Shown: positions 51,649-61,250, counted from the first letter of the stretch. The stretch: DNA of 64,000 nt from Ardenticatenaceae bacterium (GCA_020634235.1 JACKCB010000002.1:372001-436000), one strand, 5' to 3'. The notes: generated from the letters alone by a model not told the origin. Made by a program: numbers and translations.

Positions 51649-53919
51649 TTGCCCGATAAGCAGCCAGACGCCCCGGCCGGGTTTCGCCGGCAGACCATCC
51701 TGAAACGAACGCTGCTGCTGCTGCTCCTGGTCCTGTTGGCCAGCCTGTTGTGGCCCGGCCGGGGGCCGGGGCAGCCGCTGCATGTGGCCGCCGCCAAGGG
51801 GGGCCAACCGCTGGACCTGAGCACCATCACCGCCCTGGCCCTGGACGAAAACTTCGCCGCGGCGGTTGCCTTGTCTGATGAGCAGGTAGCCGCCTTGCTG
51901 CGCGGTAAGGCATATGACTTCGTGCATGCGGTGCGCCTGGGCACGGAAGAAGCGCGTGCCTGGCAAGACGAAGGCTGCGGCGACCGCAACTGCGCCCACG
52001 TCACCCTGTACAACTACACCGACGGCGGCACCGTGGAGGCCGTAGTCAACCTGGCCGAGAAAGAGGTGCTGAGCCGCTGGGCCGCCGAGGCCAACCGGCC
52101 GGGACCCAGCGAACACGTGCTGCCGCGCGCCCTGGACATTGCCGCTGGCGATGCTGCGGTCCAACAGGTTCTGGGCGACATCCGCGCCGCGGAGTCGGTG
52201 ATGGTACCCATGCCCATCTGGCTGGTGGATGATGACTGCGCCAACGATTGGTGCGTGGACCTGACCTACCAGGACCCGGCCGGGTCCGGCCGGGTCTATC
52301 ACGTGGTGGTCAACATGGAGCAGCAGGTCGTCGCCCGCACCTTCTTCAGCCGCGCCCGCGCCGATCGCACTTTCAAACGTCCCGCGCAGAGTACCTTCTT
52401 CGACGACGGCTGCCATGAACAGTACGGCTGGAGCGTCTGCTGGGAGATGACGGCCAACGACGGCATCAACTTCAGCGACGCCACCTACAACGGCAACCTC
52501 ATCTTCTCCAGCGTCAAAATTGGCCAGACCGAGGTGTGGTATCCCGCCTGGCCCGGCGGCTACCGGGACGAAATCGGCTTCAGCGCCAGTGTACCGCCCC
52601 ATTTTGGCACGCTGGTCAACGACCTGAGCGACGGTTTTGAGGTGCGCCAGCTCTTTACCGAGTTCCTGCGCTGGCCCAACTGCATCTGCTGCTACCGCTA
52701 CGAGCAGGTGCTGCGCTTCTTTGCTGATGGCACGTTTGAATTTGCCTTTGTATCTCACGGCCCCGGCTGCGAGGATCTGTCCACCTACCGCCCCTTCTGG
52801 CGGCTGGATATTGACCTGGGCGGCCCGGACAACGACCGGCTTTACTACTGGGAAGAGACGCAGTGGGTGGAAGCCACAGAGGAGCTGGAACTCTCGCTCT
52901 TTGCCGACCTGGGCCCCAACGGCCAGAAGCTGGCCACCATTGATGGTGACAACGGCAGCATCAGCTACCGCTGGCAGCCCATCGCCACCGACCCGCTGGG
53001 GTTGGATGAGGGCAAACTGTTTGGCCTGCGCTTTAACGAGGGGGAAGGGGATGGGCCGATTGTTACCGGCCCCGGCGACACGTTCCGCCCGCCGCGCCAA
53101 TGGCTGGACGGGGAGCCGCTGTCTGGTGAGAATATTGTGCTGTGGTACACGCCGTTTCTGAAGACGAAGAAGGGCGGCCCCTGGTGGTGCATGCCTGACC
53201 CCGACCCCAATTTTACGCCGTGCGAGGCGATTTTGCGGGTTGTCCCGGCCGGGGAGCTGACCCAGCCCACCGCCGAAGAGCTGGCCCAACTGCAAGCCAC
53301 GCCCACACCCGCGCCAACGCTGCAAGTGACGGCCGCGCCCACGGCCACACCACGCGCCATCGAAGGCGAAGACCCAGAAGGGGTGATTGGCGCGGCCGGC
53401 TGCACCGCCTGCCACCGGATTGGCAACCTGGGCGAAGCAGGCAAAGTGGGGCCGGACCTGACGGAGATTGGCCTGACGGCAGGCAGCCGGGTGCCGGGCC
53501 TGTCCGCCGAGGGGTATATTCACCAGTCGATTGTGGACCCCAACCTGGTGATTGCCCCGGAGTGCCCCAATGGGGCCTGCCTGCCGAACATTATGCCGCA
53601 GGATTACGCCACGCGGCTGACACCGGCGCAGATTGAGGCGGTGGTGGGTTACTTGCTGGCGCTGAGCGCCCCGGCCGGGGCTGAAAACACACCCCCGGCC
53701 ACTGCACCCCCGGCCGGGGACAACACCCCCACGCCGCCGGCCACCGCCACCGCGGCCACCATCGGGGCGGCCGTTTCGCCGCTGCCCTCACCCTCGCCCA
53801 CGCCGCTGCGCGTGCCTACCAGCGCCCCCATCAGCGGCGACACCAGCACCGCCATCTACCTTATGATTTTTGGCATTCTGGTGGTTTTTGGCCTGGCCAT
53901 CCTCACCCGCCGGCGTTAG
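51649..53919 (+). CDS. Secreted copper amine oxidase-like protein fused to cytochrome c
   Basis: A TTG start at 51649 is chosen because AAGGAG (51636-51641) lies 7 nt upstream; ATG 51628 is the alternative. About 756 residues: signal/anchor helix (LLLLLLVLLASLLW), an amine-oxidase-like N-region (NYTDGGTVEAVVNLAEKEV), then a core with EVWYPAWPGGYRDEIGFSA, EQVLRFFADGTFEFAFVSHG and RPFWRLDIDLGG that parallels the copper amine oxidase enzyme domain. Where those enzymes have Asn-Tyr-Asp/Glu (TPQ precursor), this has Cys-Tyr-Arg (CCYRYEQ), so catalysis is doubtful. After a Thr/Pro linker comes a cytochrome c domain with CTACH heme site and IMPQDY axial Met. A C-terminal helix and RRR follow. Possibly an electron-transferring exported oxidase. 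Confidence 0.7.
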   Translation: MPDKQPDAPAGFRRQTILKRTLLLLLLVLLASLLWPGRGPGQPLHVAAAKGGQPLDLSTITALALDENFAAAVALSDEQVAALLRGKAYDFVHAVRLGTEEARAWQDEGCGDRNCAHVTLYNYTDGGTVEAVVNLAEKEVLSRWAAEANRPGPSEHVLPRALDIAAGDAAVQQVLGDIRAAESVMVPMPIWLVDDDCANDWCVDLTYQDPAGSGRVYHVVVNMEQQVVARTFFSRARADRTFKRPAQSTFFDDGCHEQYGWSVCWEMTANDGINFSDATYNGNLIFSSVKIGQTEVWYPAWPGGYRDEIGFSASVPPHFGTLVNDLSDGFEVRQLFTEFLRWPNCICCYRYEQVLRFFADGTFEFAFVSHGPGCEDLSTYRPFWRLDIDLGGPDNDRLYYWEETQWVEATEELELSLFADLGPNGQKLATIDGDNGSISYRWQPIATDPLGLDEGKLFGLRFNEGEGDGPIVTGPGDTFRPPRQWLDGEPLSGENIVLWYTPFLKTKKGGPWWCMPDPDPNFTPCEAILRVVPAGELTQPTAEELAQLQATPTPAPTLQVTAAPTATPRAIEGEDPEGVIGAAGCTACHRIGNLGEAGKVGPDLTEIGLTAGSRVPGLSAEGYIHQSIVDPNLVIAPECPNGACLPNIMPQDYATRLTPAQIEAVVGYLLALSAPAGAENTPPATAPPAGDNTPTPPATATAATIGAAVSPLPSPSPTPLRVPTSAPISGDTSTAIYLMIFGILVVFGLAILTRRR

Positions 53920-53924
53920 GAGGA

Positions 53925-53942
53925 GCGCACCCCTGGGTGCGC
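53925..53942 (+). terminator. Small palindrome after the cytochrome c fusion gene
   Basis: GCGCACCC-CT-GGGTGCGC, a perfect 8-bp stem with 2-nt loop, begins 5 nt after the stop. There is no U-tract, so it may equally be a dispersed palindromic repeat. Confidence 0.45.
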
Positions 53943-54029
53943 CAGAAGGAAAGGCACACAAGTCTGCCCCACCAGGTTTGGTCTGATGGCCATTTCCGCA
54001 GAGGTGTACCAGCCTTCGCGCCGGCCAGC

Positions 54030-54506
54030 CTAGTAACGATAGGTCTCCCGCAGCGCCCGCTCCACCTGCCGCTTCGAATCCCGCTCGGCCAGGTCGGCCC
54101 GCTTGTCATACAACTTCTTACCCCGCGCCAGCGCCACTTCAATCTTGGCCCGGCCCCCCTTCAGGTACATCATCGTTGGCACCATCGTCACCCCCTTGGT
54201 GGTCAGCTCCTCAATGATCTTGTTGATTTCGCGCCGGTGCAGCAGCAGCTTACGCGGCCGGGTTGGCTCATGATTCTCGCGGTTGCCGTGCACATACTCG
54301 GCGATATTCGCCTCCATCAGCCACAGCTCCCCGTCGCGCACCTGCACATAGGCGCGCTGCAAGCTCACCCGGTTGGCCCGGACCGACTTAATCTCGGTGC
54401 CGGTCAGCACCAGGCCCGCTTCAAAGCGGTCCAGCAAGTGGTAATCGTGGCTGGCCCGCCGGTTCTTGGCAACGATTTTGATGCCTTGTCCTGTTTTTTG
54501 CGTCAT
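54030..54506 (-). CDS. smpB: SsrA-binding protein SmpB
   Basis: A 158-residue SmpB with the conserved order KIVAKNRRASHDYHLLDRFE, AGLVLTGTEIKSVRANRVSL, DGELWLMEANIAEYVHGN and PRKLLLHRREINKI, plus the basic tail AERDSKRQVERALRETYRY that enters the ribosomal A site. It binds tmRNA and rescues stalled ribosomes. The ATG at 54506 (MTQKTGQGIK) is preferred over 54542. No tmRNA gene was recognised nearby. It is followed (on the minus strand, upstream) by the S41 protease pair, with a 55-nt gap. Confidence 0.96.
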   Translation of the reverse strand: MTQKTGQGIKIVAKNRRASHDYHLLDRFEAGLVLTGTEIKSVRANRVSLQRAYVQVRDGELWLMEANIAEYVHGNRENHEPTRPRKLLLHRREINKIIEELTTKGVTMVPTMMYLKGGRAKIEVALARGKKLYDKRADLAERDSKRQVERALRETYRY

Positions 54507-54561
54507 TGCTCTTTTGGGTCGGGCGTACGGCTGGCGCCGCACGCCCGGCCTGCTCTCAAAT

Positions 54562-55947
54562 CTACTCGCCGGTCAACAGGTATTGAATGGCCCGCTGTAG
54601 TTGGGTATCGTTTTCACCGCCCAGGTCTTCCGGCGTCGGCACTTCGATGTCCGGGGTGATGCCTTCACCGCTGATGCTCTTGTCGTTGGGCGTGTACCAG
54701 CGGGCAATTGTCACCCGCAGTTCTGATCCATCAGACAGGGTATGGGTCTGCTGCACCGACCCCTTACCAAAGGTCACTTCGCCAATGAGAATGGCCCGGC
54801 CGTTGTCCTGAATGGCCCCGGCCACAATTTCGGACGCGCTGGCGCTGCCCACGTTCACCAACACCACCATGGGAATCGATTCGGCAATGTCGCCGGTGTC
54901 GGAGCGATACGCTTCGTCGATGTCATAGGTGCTGCTGCGTTCGTACAGCACCACCCCTTCTGGCAGGAACAGGTCGGCCACGGCCACGGATTGATCGAGA
55001 TAGCCGCCGGGATTGTCGCGCAAGTCCAGGATTAACCCGGCCGGGTTCTGGGCCAGCAGCTCCTGCACCGCCGCGGTTAACTGCTCTTCCGCATTACTGC
55101 TGAAGCTGGTCAGGCGCACGTAAGCGATGTTATTGTCCAGCATTTCCGACTCTACAATCGGGATCTCAATGCGCTGGCGGGTAATGGTCACGTCAAACGG
55201 CTCATCCAGCCCCGGCCGGGCAATCGTTATCGTCACGTCCGTGCCTTGTGGCCCACGAATCCGGGAGACCACCTCGTCCAGCGTCTGCCCCAGCACCGAT
55301 TCCCCGTCCACCCCAATGATCAGGTCCCCCGCCTTCAGCCCGGCTGCTTCAGCCGGGCCACCATCGATGGGGCGGGCAATCTCGGTCACCCCCTCTTCTG
55401 TTTCCTGTACAAAAGCGCCAATGCCCTCAAAGGAACCTAGCAGGTCCTCCCGCGCCCGTTGGGCCACGTCGGGCGGCACAAAGCGGGTGAACTGGTCACC
55501 CAGGGCACCCAAAGCCCCCTGGATGGCCGAATAGCCCAGGTCCGTCCCGGCCGGGATCTCGCCATCAAACTCAGTTTGAATATACTGCCACGCTTCCCAC
55601 AGAATCGCCAGGTCTTCCTCGGTAAACTGGTCGCTGCTGCGCTCTAGCTGCGGTGGCAAGGCAGGGACTGGGGTTGCGGCTGGGGGTTGGGCGGCGGTAC
55701 TGTCCCCGGCCGGGGCAGGCTCTGTCGCGGCAGTCTCAACCGCCACATCTGGCTGCAAATCCGTCTCCACCGGCATATCATTCACCGTTTCGGCAATTTC
55801 CACACTGCCCGCGGCCGGCTCAGAAACCACCACCGACTGCCGGCCCAAGACATAGCCGCCAGCCAGCATCGCCCCACACAGCAGCACCACCGCCAAGGCC
55901 ACAATCACCACCACAAAAGTACGCGAACTATTATTCGACATCATCAA
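54562..55947 (-). CDS. S41-family C-terminal processing protease (second of a pair)
   Basis: A 461-residue CtpA/Tsp-type protease: N-terminal signal anchor (FVVVIVALAVVLLCGAMLAG), a long acidic/Pro-Ala linker, then ILWEAWQYIQTEFDGEIPAG, a PDZ domain (ETEEGVTEIARPIDGGPAEAAGLKAGDLI, read in pieces) and the S41 catalytic core. The core has LILDLRDNPGGYLDQSVAVA, the nucleophile Ser in NVGSASASEIVAGAIQ and the Lys in VTFGKGSVQQ. It should cleave C-termini of envelope proteins outside the membrane. The start codon cluster ATGATGATG at 55947-55939 overlaps the stop of the upstream paralog by 4 nt. Confidence 0.93.
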   Translation of the reverse strand: MMMSNNSSRTFVVVIVALAVVLLCGAMLAGGYVLGRQSVVVSEPAAGSVEIAETVNDMPVETDLQPDVAVETAATEPAPAGDSTAAQPPAATPVPALPPQLERSSDQFTEEDLAILWEAWQYIQTEFDGEIPAGTDLGYSAIQGALGALGDQFTRFVPPDVAQRAREDLLGSFEGIGAFVQETEEGVTEIARPIDGGPAEAAGLKAGDLIIGVDGESVLGQTLDEVVSRIRGPQGTDVTITIARPGLDEPFDVTITRQRIEIPIVESEMLDNNIAYVRLTSFSSNAEEQLTAAVQELLAQNPAGLILDLRDNPGGYLDQSVAVADLFLPEGVVLYERSSTYDIDEAYRSDTGDIAESIPMVVLVNVGSASASEIVAGAIQDNGRAILIGEVTFGKGSVQQTHTLSDGSELRVTIARWYTPNDKSISGEGITPDIEVPTPEDLGGENDTQLQRAIQYLLTGE

Positions 55948-57140
55948 TTCCCATTCTGTAAATAATCTATCGCCCGGCTGAGTACATCATCCCGGCCGGC
56001 ATCAATTGCTTCTTGCGTCACTTCCACCACAATATCTGGCTGCAAGCCCTGCTGATCAATCTGGTGCCGGTTCGGCGTGAACCAACGCGACGAAGTGACA
56101 TGCACCGACGAGCCATCGCTCAGATCATAGACCAACTGCACCGACCCTTTGCCGTAGGTTGGGCTGCCAATCAACACCGCCCGGCCGTGATCTTGCAGCG
56201 CCCCGGCCACAATTTCGGCCGAACTGGCCGTGCCGCCATCCACCAGCAGCACCAGCGGCATGTTCCCGGCCACCGCTTCCGGCGCAGCCATAAACACCTT
56301 CTCCTCTTCCCCCTTGTTCTGCTGATACAACACCGGCACATCGCTCAAGAAATGGTCGGCCACGGCCACCGAGGCATCCAGCAGGCCGCCCGGATTGTGG
56401 CGCAGGTCCAGGATAAGTTTCTCTGCCCCCTGCGCCTGCAAGTCCAAAATCGCGTCATGCACTTCCTGGCCGCTCTCGCCGCTGAACCGGGTCAGTTGAA
56501 TGTAGCCAATCGTCGGGTCCACATCCAGCAAGCGGTAACTGACCGATGGGATAAGAATATCATCCCGTTCGATGGCGATGTCTACCTCGTCGCTCTGGCC
56601 CGGGTGGCGTACCGTCAGGGTTACCAGCGTACCTTTCTCCCCTTTGATCAGCTCCACCACGTCCCCCACCGGCATCTCGGCCGTAATGGGCACGCCATCC
56701 ACCGCCAGCAGCACGTCACCCGGCAAAATCCCCGCCGCTTCGGCCGGGTTGCCCGGAATCGGCTCCAGGATCAGTTCATTGGCCTCGTTGCGACTGAGCG
56801 TCGCCCCAATGCCACCAAAATTGCCGCGCAAATTCTCCCGCTCCTGCTCGCGCGCCGGGGGCTCCACAAACAGCGTGTAAGGATCACCCAGCTCTGCCAG
56901 GGCACCGCGAATGGCTCCATAAGCGATTCTTTGCGGCGGCGGGATCTCGCCTAGATAGCTCAACTCAACCCACTGCCAGGCCTCGGACAGCAAGGCAAAA
57001 TCCTGCGGTGCAGCCGACGCCGTGCCCGGCAACGTGCCGTAACGCATGAAATCGTTGGCGAAGTAACCGGCCAGAAAGGCGGTCACGGCCATCATGATGA
57101 TCATGAATATGATGAGAATGTTTTTGGCTAAATTTGACAT
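55944..57140 (-). CDS. S41-family C-terminal processing protease (first of a pair)
   Basis: About 398 residues from the start MSNLAKN (57140); ATG 57152 is an alternative four codons upstream. Signal anchor LIIFMIIMMAVTAFLAGYF, then LSEAWQWVELSYLGEIPPPQ, a PDZ domain (NFGGIGATLSRNEANELILE, AGILPGDVLLAVDGVPI) and a catalytic core with LILDLRHNPGGLLDASVAVA, nucleophile Ser in DGGTASSAEIVAGALQ and Lys in SPTYGKGSVQ. It is a paralog of the downstream protease, with which it overlaps by 4 nt. Tandem CtpA genes suggest duplication with divided substrates. Confidence 0.92.
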   Translation of the reverse strand: MSNLAKNILIIFMIIMMAVTAFLAGYFANDFMRYGTLPGTASAAPQDFALLSEAWQWVELSYLGEIPPPQRIAYGAIRGALAELGDPYTLFVEPPAREQERENLRGNFGGIGATLSRNEANELILEPIPGNPAEAAGILPGDVLLAVDGVPITAEMPVGDVVELIKGEKGTLVTLTVRHPGQSDEVDIAIERDDILIPSVSYRLLDVDPTIGYIQLTRFSGESGQEVHDAILDLQAQGAEKLILDLRHNPGGLLDASVAVADHFLSDVPVLYQQNKGEEEKVFMAAPEAVAGNMPLVLLVDGGTASSAEIVAGALQDHGRAVLIGSPTYGKGSVQLVYDLSDGSSVHVTSSRWFTPNRHQIDQQGLQPDIVVEVTQEAIDAGRDDVLSRAIDYLQNGN

Positions 57141-57281
57141 AATGCTGTCCATTGCCAGGCCCGGCCGGGCGAGCACCAGCCCGCATAATTCGCCAGCCCC
57201 AGTGGGGCGGCACCCGGCCGGGATCGCTGCGGATTGTATCAACCGGGAAGGCCACCCGCAATCCGGCCGGGTGGTGGGCGC

Positions 57282-57310
57282 TTGTCCCGGCCCAAGCGTA
57301 TCAGTATACT
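57282..57310 (+). promoter_or_regulatory. Possible promoter of the GH3-like gene
   Basis: TTGTCC (57282-57287), a 17-nt spacer and TATACT (57305-57310) lie about 43 nt before the ATG at 57353. Confidence 0.5.
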
Positions 57311-57352
57311 TCACTTGCGCCTGGGCATCCGCCCCGGCGGCAGGCAATCGGA

Positions 57353-60337
57353 ATGAAACGGTTTATCTCTCATCCAACACTTATAGCTCGATTAGCGGCC
57401 CGCGTAGGGCAGATCGCCTGGCGCGTGGCCCTGGTTGTGGCCCTGCTGCTGCCCCTGTGGCTCCCGGCCGGGCCAGCCACCGCCGCCCAAACCAACCCGG
57501 CCGAGGCGGCCCAGGCCCTGCTAGACAACATGACCGCCGCCGAGCGGGTGGGCCAGCTCTTCCTGGTTACCTTCCCCGGCAGCACCCCCCGGCCGGGTGA
57601 CCCCATCGTCGACCTCATCCTCAACTACCACGTAGGCGGCGTCGTGCTGCAAGCCGCCAACGACAACATCGCCGGCACCGGCGACACCCCCACCCAACTG
57701 GCCGAACTCACCAACCAACTGCAGCGGCTGGCCCTGCAAGGCGCCGCCGCCCTCATCACCGACACCCTGGAGAGCGACGCTGCCCTGCCCACCCCCCTGC
57801 CCCCGCCCGACGGCACCCGGCTGCCGCTGCTCATCGCCGTACAGCAAGATGGCGACGGCGCGCCCAACGACCAGATTCTACGCGGCCTGACCACCGTCCC
57901 CAGCGCCATGGCCATCGGCGCAACCTGGCAGCCCGAAAACGCCGCAGCAGTGGGGGCCATCCTCGGTCAGGAACTGACCAGCGTCGGCATCAACATGCTC
58001 CTCGGCCCCTCGCTGGACGTCCTGAACAACCCGACGCCCGGCAGCGGCAACAACCTCGGCGTCAACAGCTTTGGCGGCAGCGCCTATTGGGTGGGCCTCA
58101 TGGGCCAGGCCTACACCAGTGGTTTGCACAGCGGCAGCGGCGGTCGCCTGGCTGTCGTCGCCAAGCACTTCCCCGGGGCCGGCAACAGCGACCGCCCGCT
58201 GGGCGAAGAAGTGGCCACCGTCCGCCGCTCCCTCAGCCAACTGCTAGAAGTGGAACTGGCCCCATTCGCCGCCATCACCGGTGGGGCCACCAATGAGCTG
58301 GCCACTGCCGACGCCCTGCTCACCACCCATATCCGCTACCAGGGCTTCCAGGACGATATCCAGACCGCCACGGCACCCATCAGTTTCGATCCCCAGGCTC
58401 TGCTGACCCTGATGAACTTGCCCGCCTTCAGCCCCTGGCGGCAGGCCGGTGGCCTGATTGTCTCCGACTCGCTGGGGGCCCCGGCCGTGCAGCGCTATTA
58501 CGACGCCACCGGAACGGAGTTCCCGCACCGGCGGGTGGCCAAAGATGCCCTGCTGGCCGGCAACGACCTGCTCTACCTGGCCGACTTCGCCCTGGAACCG
58601 GCCGATTACGCCACCCAACTGGCCAACATCCGGGACACCATAACCTGGTTCCAGGAGAAATATGTCACCGACCCCTCATTTGAAGCGCGGGTAGATGAAG
58701 CGGTGCTGCGCATCTTGCAGCTAAAACTGCGCCAATACCAGGCTGATTGGGGACTGGAGAACGTGCTGGTGGCCCCGGCCGGGGTGGCCGAACAGCTAGG
58801 TCGCAGCGATGCCCGCATCTTCACCGTGGCCGAGAACGCCATCAGCCTCATCGCCACCAGCACCACCGATTTGCAGGGTCGCCTGCCCAGCCCCCCGGCT
58901 CCGGGCGACCGCATCGTCATCTTCACCGATGTGCGCCAGACACGCCAGTGCAGCAGTTGCCCGCCGCTGCCGCTCATCAGCCCCACCAGCCTGGAAGAGC
59001 GCATGCTGGCCCTTTATGGCCCCAGCGGCAGCAACCAGATCCAGTCAAACCGTATTCGCAGTTACACCTTTGCCGACCTGGCCGAGTTCTTGCAGACTGA
59101 GGCGATAGCCACCCCCACGCCCTTCCCACCAACGCCCACCGCCACGCCCGGCGCCAGCATTACCCCCACCCTGGCCAGCCCGGCCACCCCCATCCCGCCC
59201 ACCGCCACGCCCACCACCGTGGAAAGCGTGGCCCAGTCGCTGGACACCGCCAATTGGGTGATTTTTGCCATGCTGGATATCGACCCGGCCGTGCCGGCCA
59301 GCCGCGCCCTACAGCAGTTCCTGGCCCAGCGGCCAGACCTGGCCCGCAACAAGCGGGTGATTGTCTTTGCTTACAACGCGCCCTATTTTCTGGACACGAC
59401 CGAAGTGAGCAAGCTCACGGCTTATTTCGCCGTCTACAGCAAGATTGAGAGTTCGGTGGACGCTTCGGTGCGGGCGCTGTTCCAGGAGTCGCCGCTGGCC
59501 GGCGCGCCGCCGGTGAACGTGCCCAGCATTGATTACGAGTTGGCCCAGGTCACCCGGCCGGAGCCAACCCAAATCATCGACCTGATGATCAACCAGGATG
59601 AGCCGACGCAAGCCCCGGCCGGGGAAAGCCCCCTGGAAGTCGTCGTCGGGGACACCTTGCAACTGCGCACCGGCCTCATCATCGACCACAACGGCAACCC
59701 CGTGCCCGACGGCACCATGGTCCAGTTCATGCAGCAAGACCGGCTGCAAGGCTTTGTCAGCTTCATTGGCGAGCGCCCAACGGTCAGCGGCGTGGCCGAA
59801 CTGGACTACGTCCTAGAAGCGCGCACCGGCCAATTCCGCATCACGGCCACCGCCGGCGAAGCCCGCAACTCCACCCAGGTCGACATCATCATCGGCGACA
59901 ACGTGCGCGTGGTGGTAGTGACGCTGACGCCGGCCCCTACCCCCACCGCCACCGCCACCCCATCCCCTTCCGCCACCGCCACCCTCACACCCACCGCCAC
60001 CCCCTCGCCCACCCCCACGCCCATCCCCCTCCCGCCCGAGCCAGGGATCGAGATTTCGCTCACCGATTTCCGGATGCTGCTCAGCTTTTCCACCGGCTTG
60101 CTGCTGGTCATTGGAGCGGGGCTGCTCACCGGCCGGGTCTATGGCTTCACCACCCTCAAACCCCGGCTGCGACTGCTATTGTGGGGCGTGCTGGGCGGGC
60201 TGATTGCCTACAACTACTACGCCCTCAACTTCCCCGGCAGCAGTTGGCTGGGGGGCCTGGGCCTCTGGGCCGGACTGCTCACCACCACCCTTGGCGGCCT
60301 GCTCAGCCTGTTCATCGCCGGCCGCCAGAGCCGGTAA
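57353..60337 (+). CDS. Secreted glycoside hydrolase family 3-like protein with C-terminal membrane domain
   Basis: A 994-residue protein from ATG 57353 (the frame is open upstream from 57152 but overlaps the divergent gene). After a signal peptide (VALVVALLLPLWLPAGPATA) comes a GH3 domain: NMTAAERVGQLFLVTFPG, PLLIAVQQDGDG, VAKHFPGAGNSDRPLGEE (the KHFPG motif, with Ala where NagZ-type enzymes have His) and LIVSDSLGA with the candidate nucleophile Asp. A second half includes an Ig-like domain (VVVGDTLQLRTGLIIDHNG). A Thr/Pro linker leads to three C-terminal helices (SFSTGLLLVIGAGLLTG, LLLWGVLGGLIAYNYYAL). It may trim extracellular N-acetylhexosaminides or peptidoglycan while tethered to the membrane. 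Confidence 0.85.
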   Translation: MKRFISHPTLIARLAARVGQIAWRVALVVALLLPLWLPAGPATAAQTNPAEAAQALLDNMTAAERVGQLFLVTFPGSTPRPGDPIVDLILNYHVGGVVLQAANDNIAGTGDTPTQLAELTNQLQRLALQGAAALITDTLESDAALPTPLPPPDGTRLPLLIAVQQDGDGAPNDQILRGLTTVPSAMAIGATWQPENAAAVGAILGQELTSVGINMLLGPSLDVLNNPTPGSGNNLGVNSFGGSAYWVGLMGQAYTSGLHSGSGGRLAVVAKHFPGAGNSDRPLGEEVATVRRSLSQLLEVELAPFAAITGGATNELATADALLTTHIRYQGFQDDIQTATAPISFDPQALLTLMNLPAFSPWRQAGGLIVSDSLGAPAVQRYYDATGTEFPHRRVAKDALLAGNDLLYLADFALEPADYATQLANIRDTITWFQEKYVTDPSFEARVDEAVLRILQLKLRQYQADWGLENVLVAPAGVAEQLGRSDARIFTVAENAISLIATSTTDLQGRLPSPPAPGDRIVIFTDVRQTRQCSSCPPLPLISPTSLEERMLALYGPSGSNQIQSNRIRSYTFADLAEFLQTEAIATPTPFPPTPTATPGASITPTLASPATPIPPTATPTTVESVAQSLDTANWVIFAMLDIDPAVPASRALQQFLAQRPDLARNKRVIVFAYNAPYFLDTTEVSKLTAYFAVYSKIESSVDASVRALFQESPLAGAPPVNVPSIDYELAQVTRPEPTQIIDLMINQDEPTQAPAGESPLEVVVGDTLQLRTGLIIDHNGNPVPDGTMVQFMQQDRLQGFVSFIGERPTVSGVAELDYVLEARTGQFRITATAGEARNSTQVDIIIGDNVRVVVVTLTPAPTPTATATPSPSATATLTPTATPSPTPTPIPLPPEPGIEISLTDFRMLLSFSTGLLLVIGAGLLTGRVYGFTTLKPRLRLLLWGVLGGLIAYNYYALNFPGSSWLGGLGLWAGLLTTTLGGLLSLFIAGRQSR

Positions 60338-60341
60338 GGGC

Positions 60342-61250
60342 TTAGACCGGCCGGTTCAGCTCCACATCCTCCCAAGAGACCGGGTCTTCAACCGGCTCCA
60401 GGTGCGTCAGGATCGACACCGGCGCCATGACCTGGCGCACCTCCCGCTCAATCTCCTCCACCAGCGAATGGCCGGCCTGCACCGTCCAGGCTCCCGGCAC
60501 CTGCACATGCACCGAGACGAAACGCTGTGCCCCAGCCTGGCGCGTGCGCAAGGCATGGTAAGTCACCCCATCCTGGCTGTGCCGCTCCAGAATATCGATA
60601 ATCTCCTGCTGCTCGTTGTTGGGCAGCGCCGTATCCATCAGCCCCAGGGCCGATTCACGCAGCAAGCGGATGCCGGAACGGACAATCTGCAGCGCCACCA
60701 GCAGCGCCAGCAGCGGGTCCAGCACGATCCAGCCGGTGATGGCCACCGCCCCCACCCCCAGCAGCACCCCGCCCGAGGTCCAGACGTCCGTCATCAGGTG
60801 GTGGGCATCGGCGATGAGGGTCACCGAGCGATATTGGCGGCCGGCGCGCAGCAAGACCCGCGCCGTGAACAAGTTCAACATGGCCGCCAGCACCGACACC
60901 GCCAGGCCAATGCCCACCTGCTCCAGAGGAACGGGTGAGAGCAAGCGCCCGATGGCCGAATAGGCAATGGTGATGGCGGCGACGATGATCAAGCTGCCTT
61001 CCAGGCCGCTGGAGAAGTATTCCACCTTGCTGTGCCCGTAGGCATGGTCCTGGTCGGGCGGCAAAGCGGCAATGATCAGCGCCAGCAGCGCCGCCAGGGC
61101 CGCCACCAGGTTCACCACCGATTCCAGGGCGTCGGACAGCAACCCCACCGAGCCGGTGAGCCAGTAGGCAGCAAATTTCAGGCTAATGGTCACGCAGGCG
61201 GTCAGGATAGACAGCCAGGCGTAGCGGGTGAGGCGTCGACGATCGTTCAT
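60342..61250 (-). CDS. Cation diffusion facilitator (CDF) family metal transporter
   Basis: A 302-residue membrane protein of the CDF family. Helices contain the family's metal-site pairs: LLSDALESVVNLVAAL in TM2 and LIADAHHLMTDVWTSGGVLL (His-x3-Asp) in TM5. DHAYGHSKVEYFSSGLEGSL is the conserved cytoplasmic loop signature (HPYGxxKxE type). The C-terminal cytoplasmic domain (GVTYHALRTRQAGAQRFVSVHVQVP) is the regulatory metal-binding fold. It exports Zn2+, Fe2+, Mn2+ or similar in exchange for protons. Metal specificity is not readable. It converges with the GH3-like gene, 4 nt apart. Confidence 0.92.
   Translation of the reverse strand: MNDRRRLTRYAWLSILTACVTISLKFAAYWLTGSVGLLSDALESVVNLVAALAALLALIIAALPPDQDHAYGHSKVEYFSSGLEGSLIIVAAITIAYSAIGRLLSPVPLEQVGIGLAVSVLAAMLNLFTARVLLRAGRQYRSVTLIADAHHLMTDVWTSGGVLLGVGAVAITGWIVLDPLLALLVALQIVRSGIRLLRESALGLMDTALPNNEQQEIIDILERHSQDGVTYHALRTRQAGAQRFVSVHVQVPGAWTVQAGHSLVEEIEREVRQVMAPVSILTHLEPVEDPVSWEDVELNRPV

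Noticed and set aside
54030..54506. tmRNA gene next to smpB
   Set aside because: I looked at flanking non-coding DNA and saw no tRNA-like ends or tag-peptide frame.
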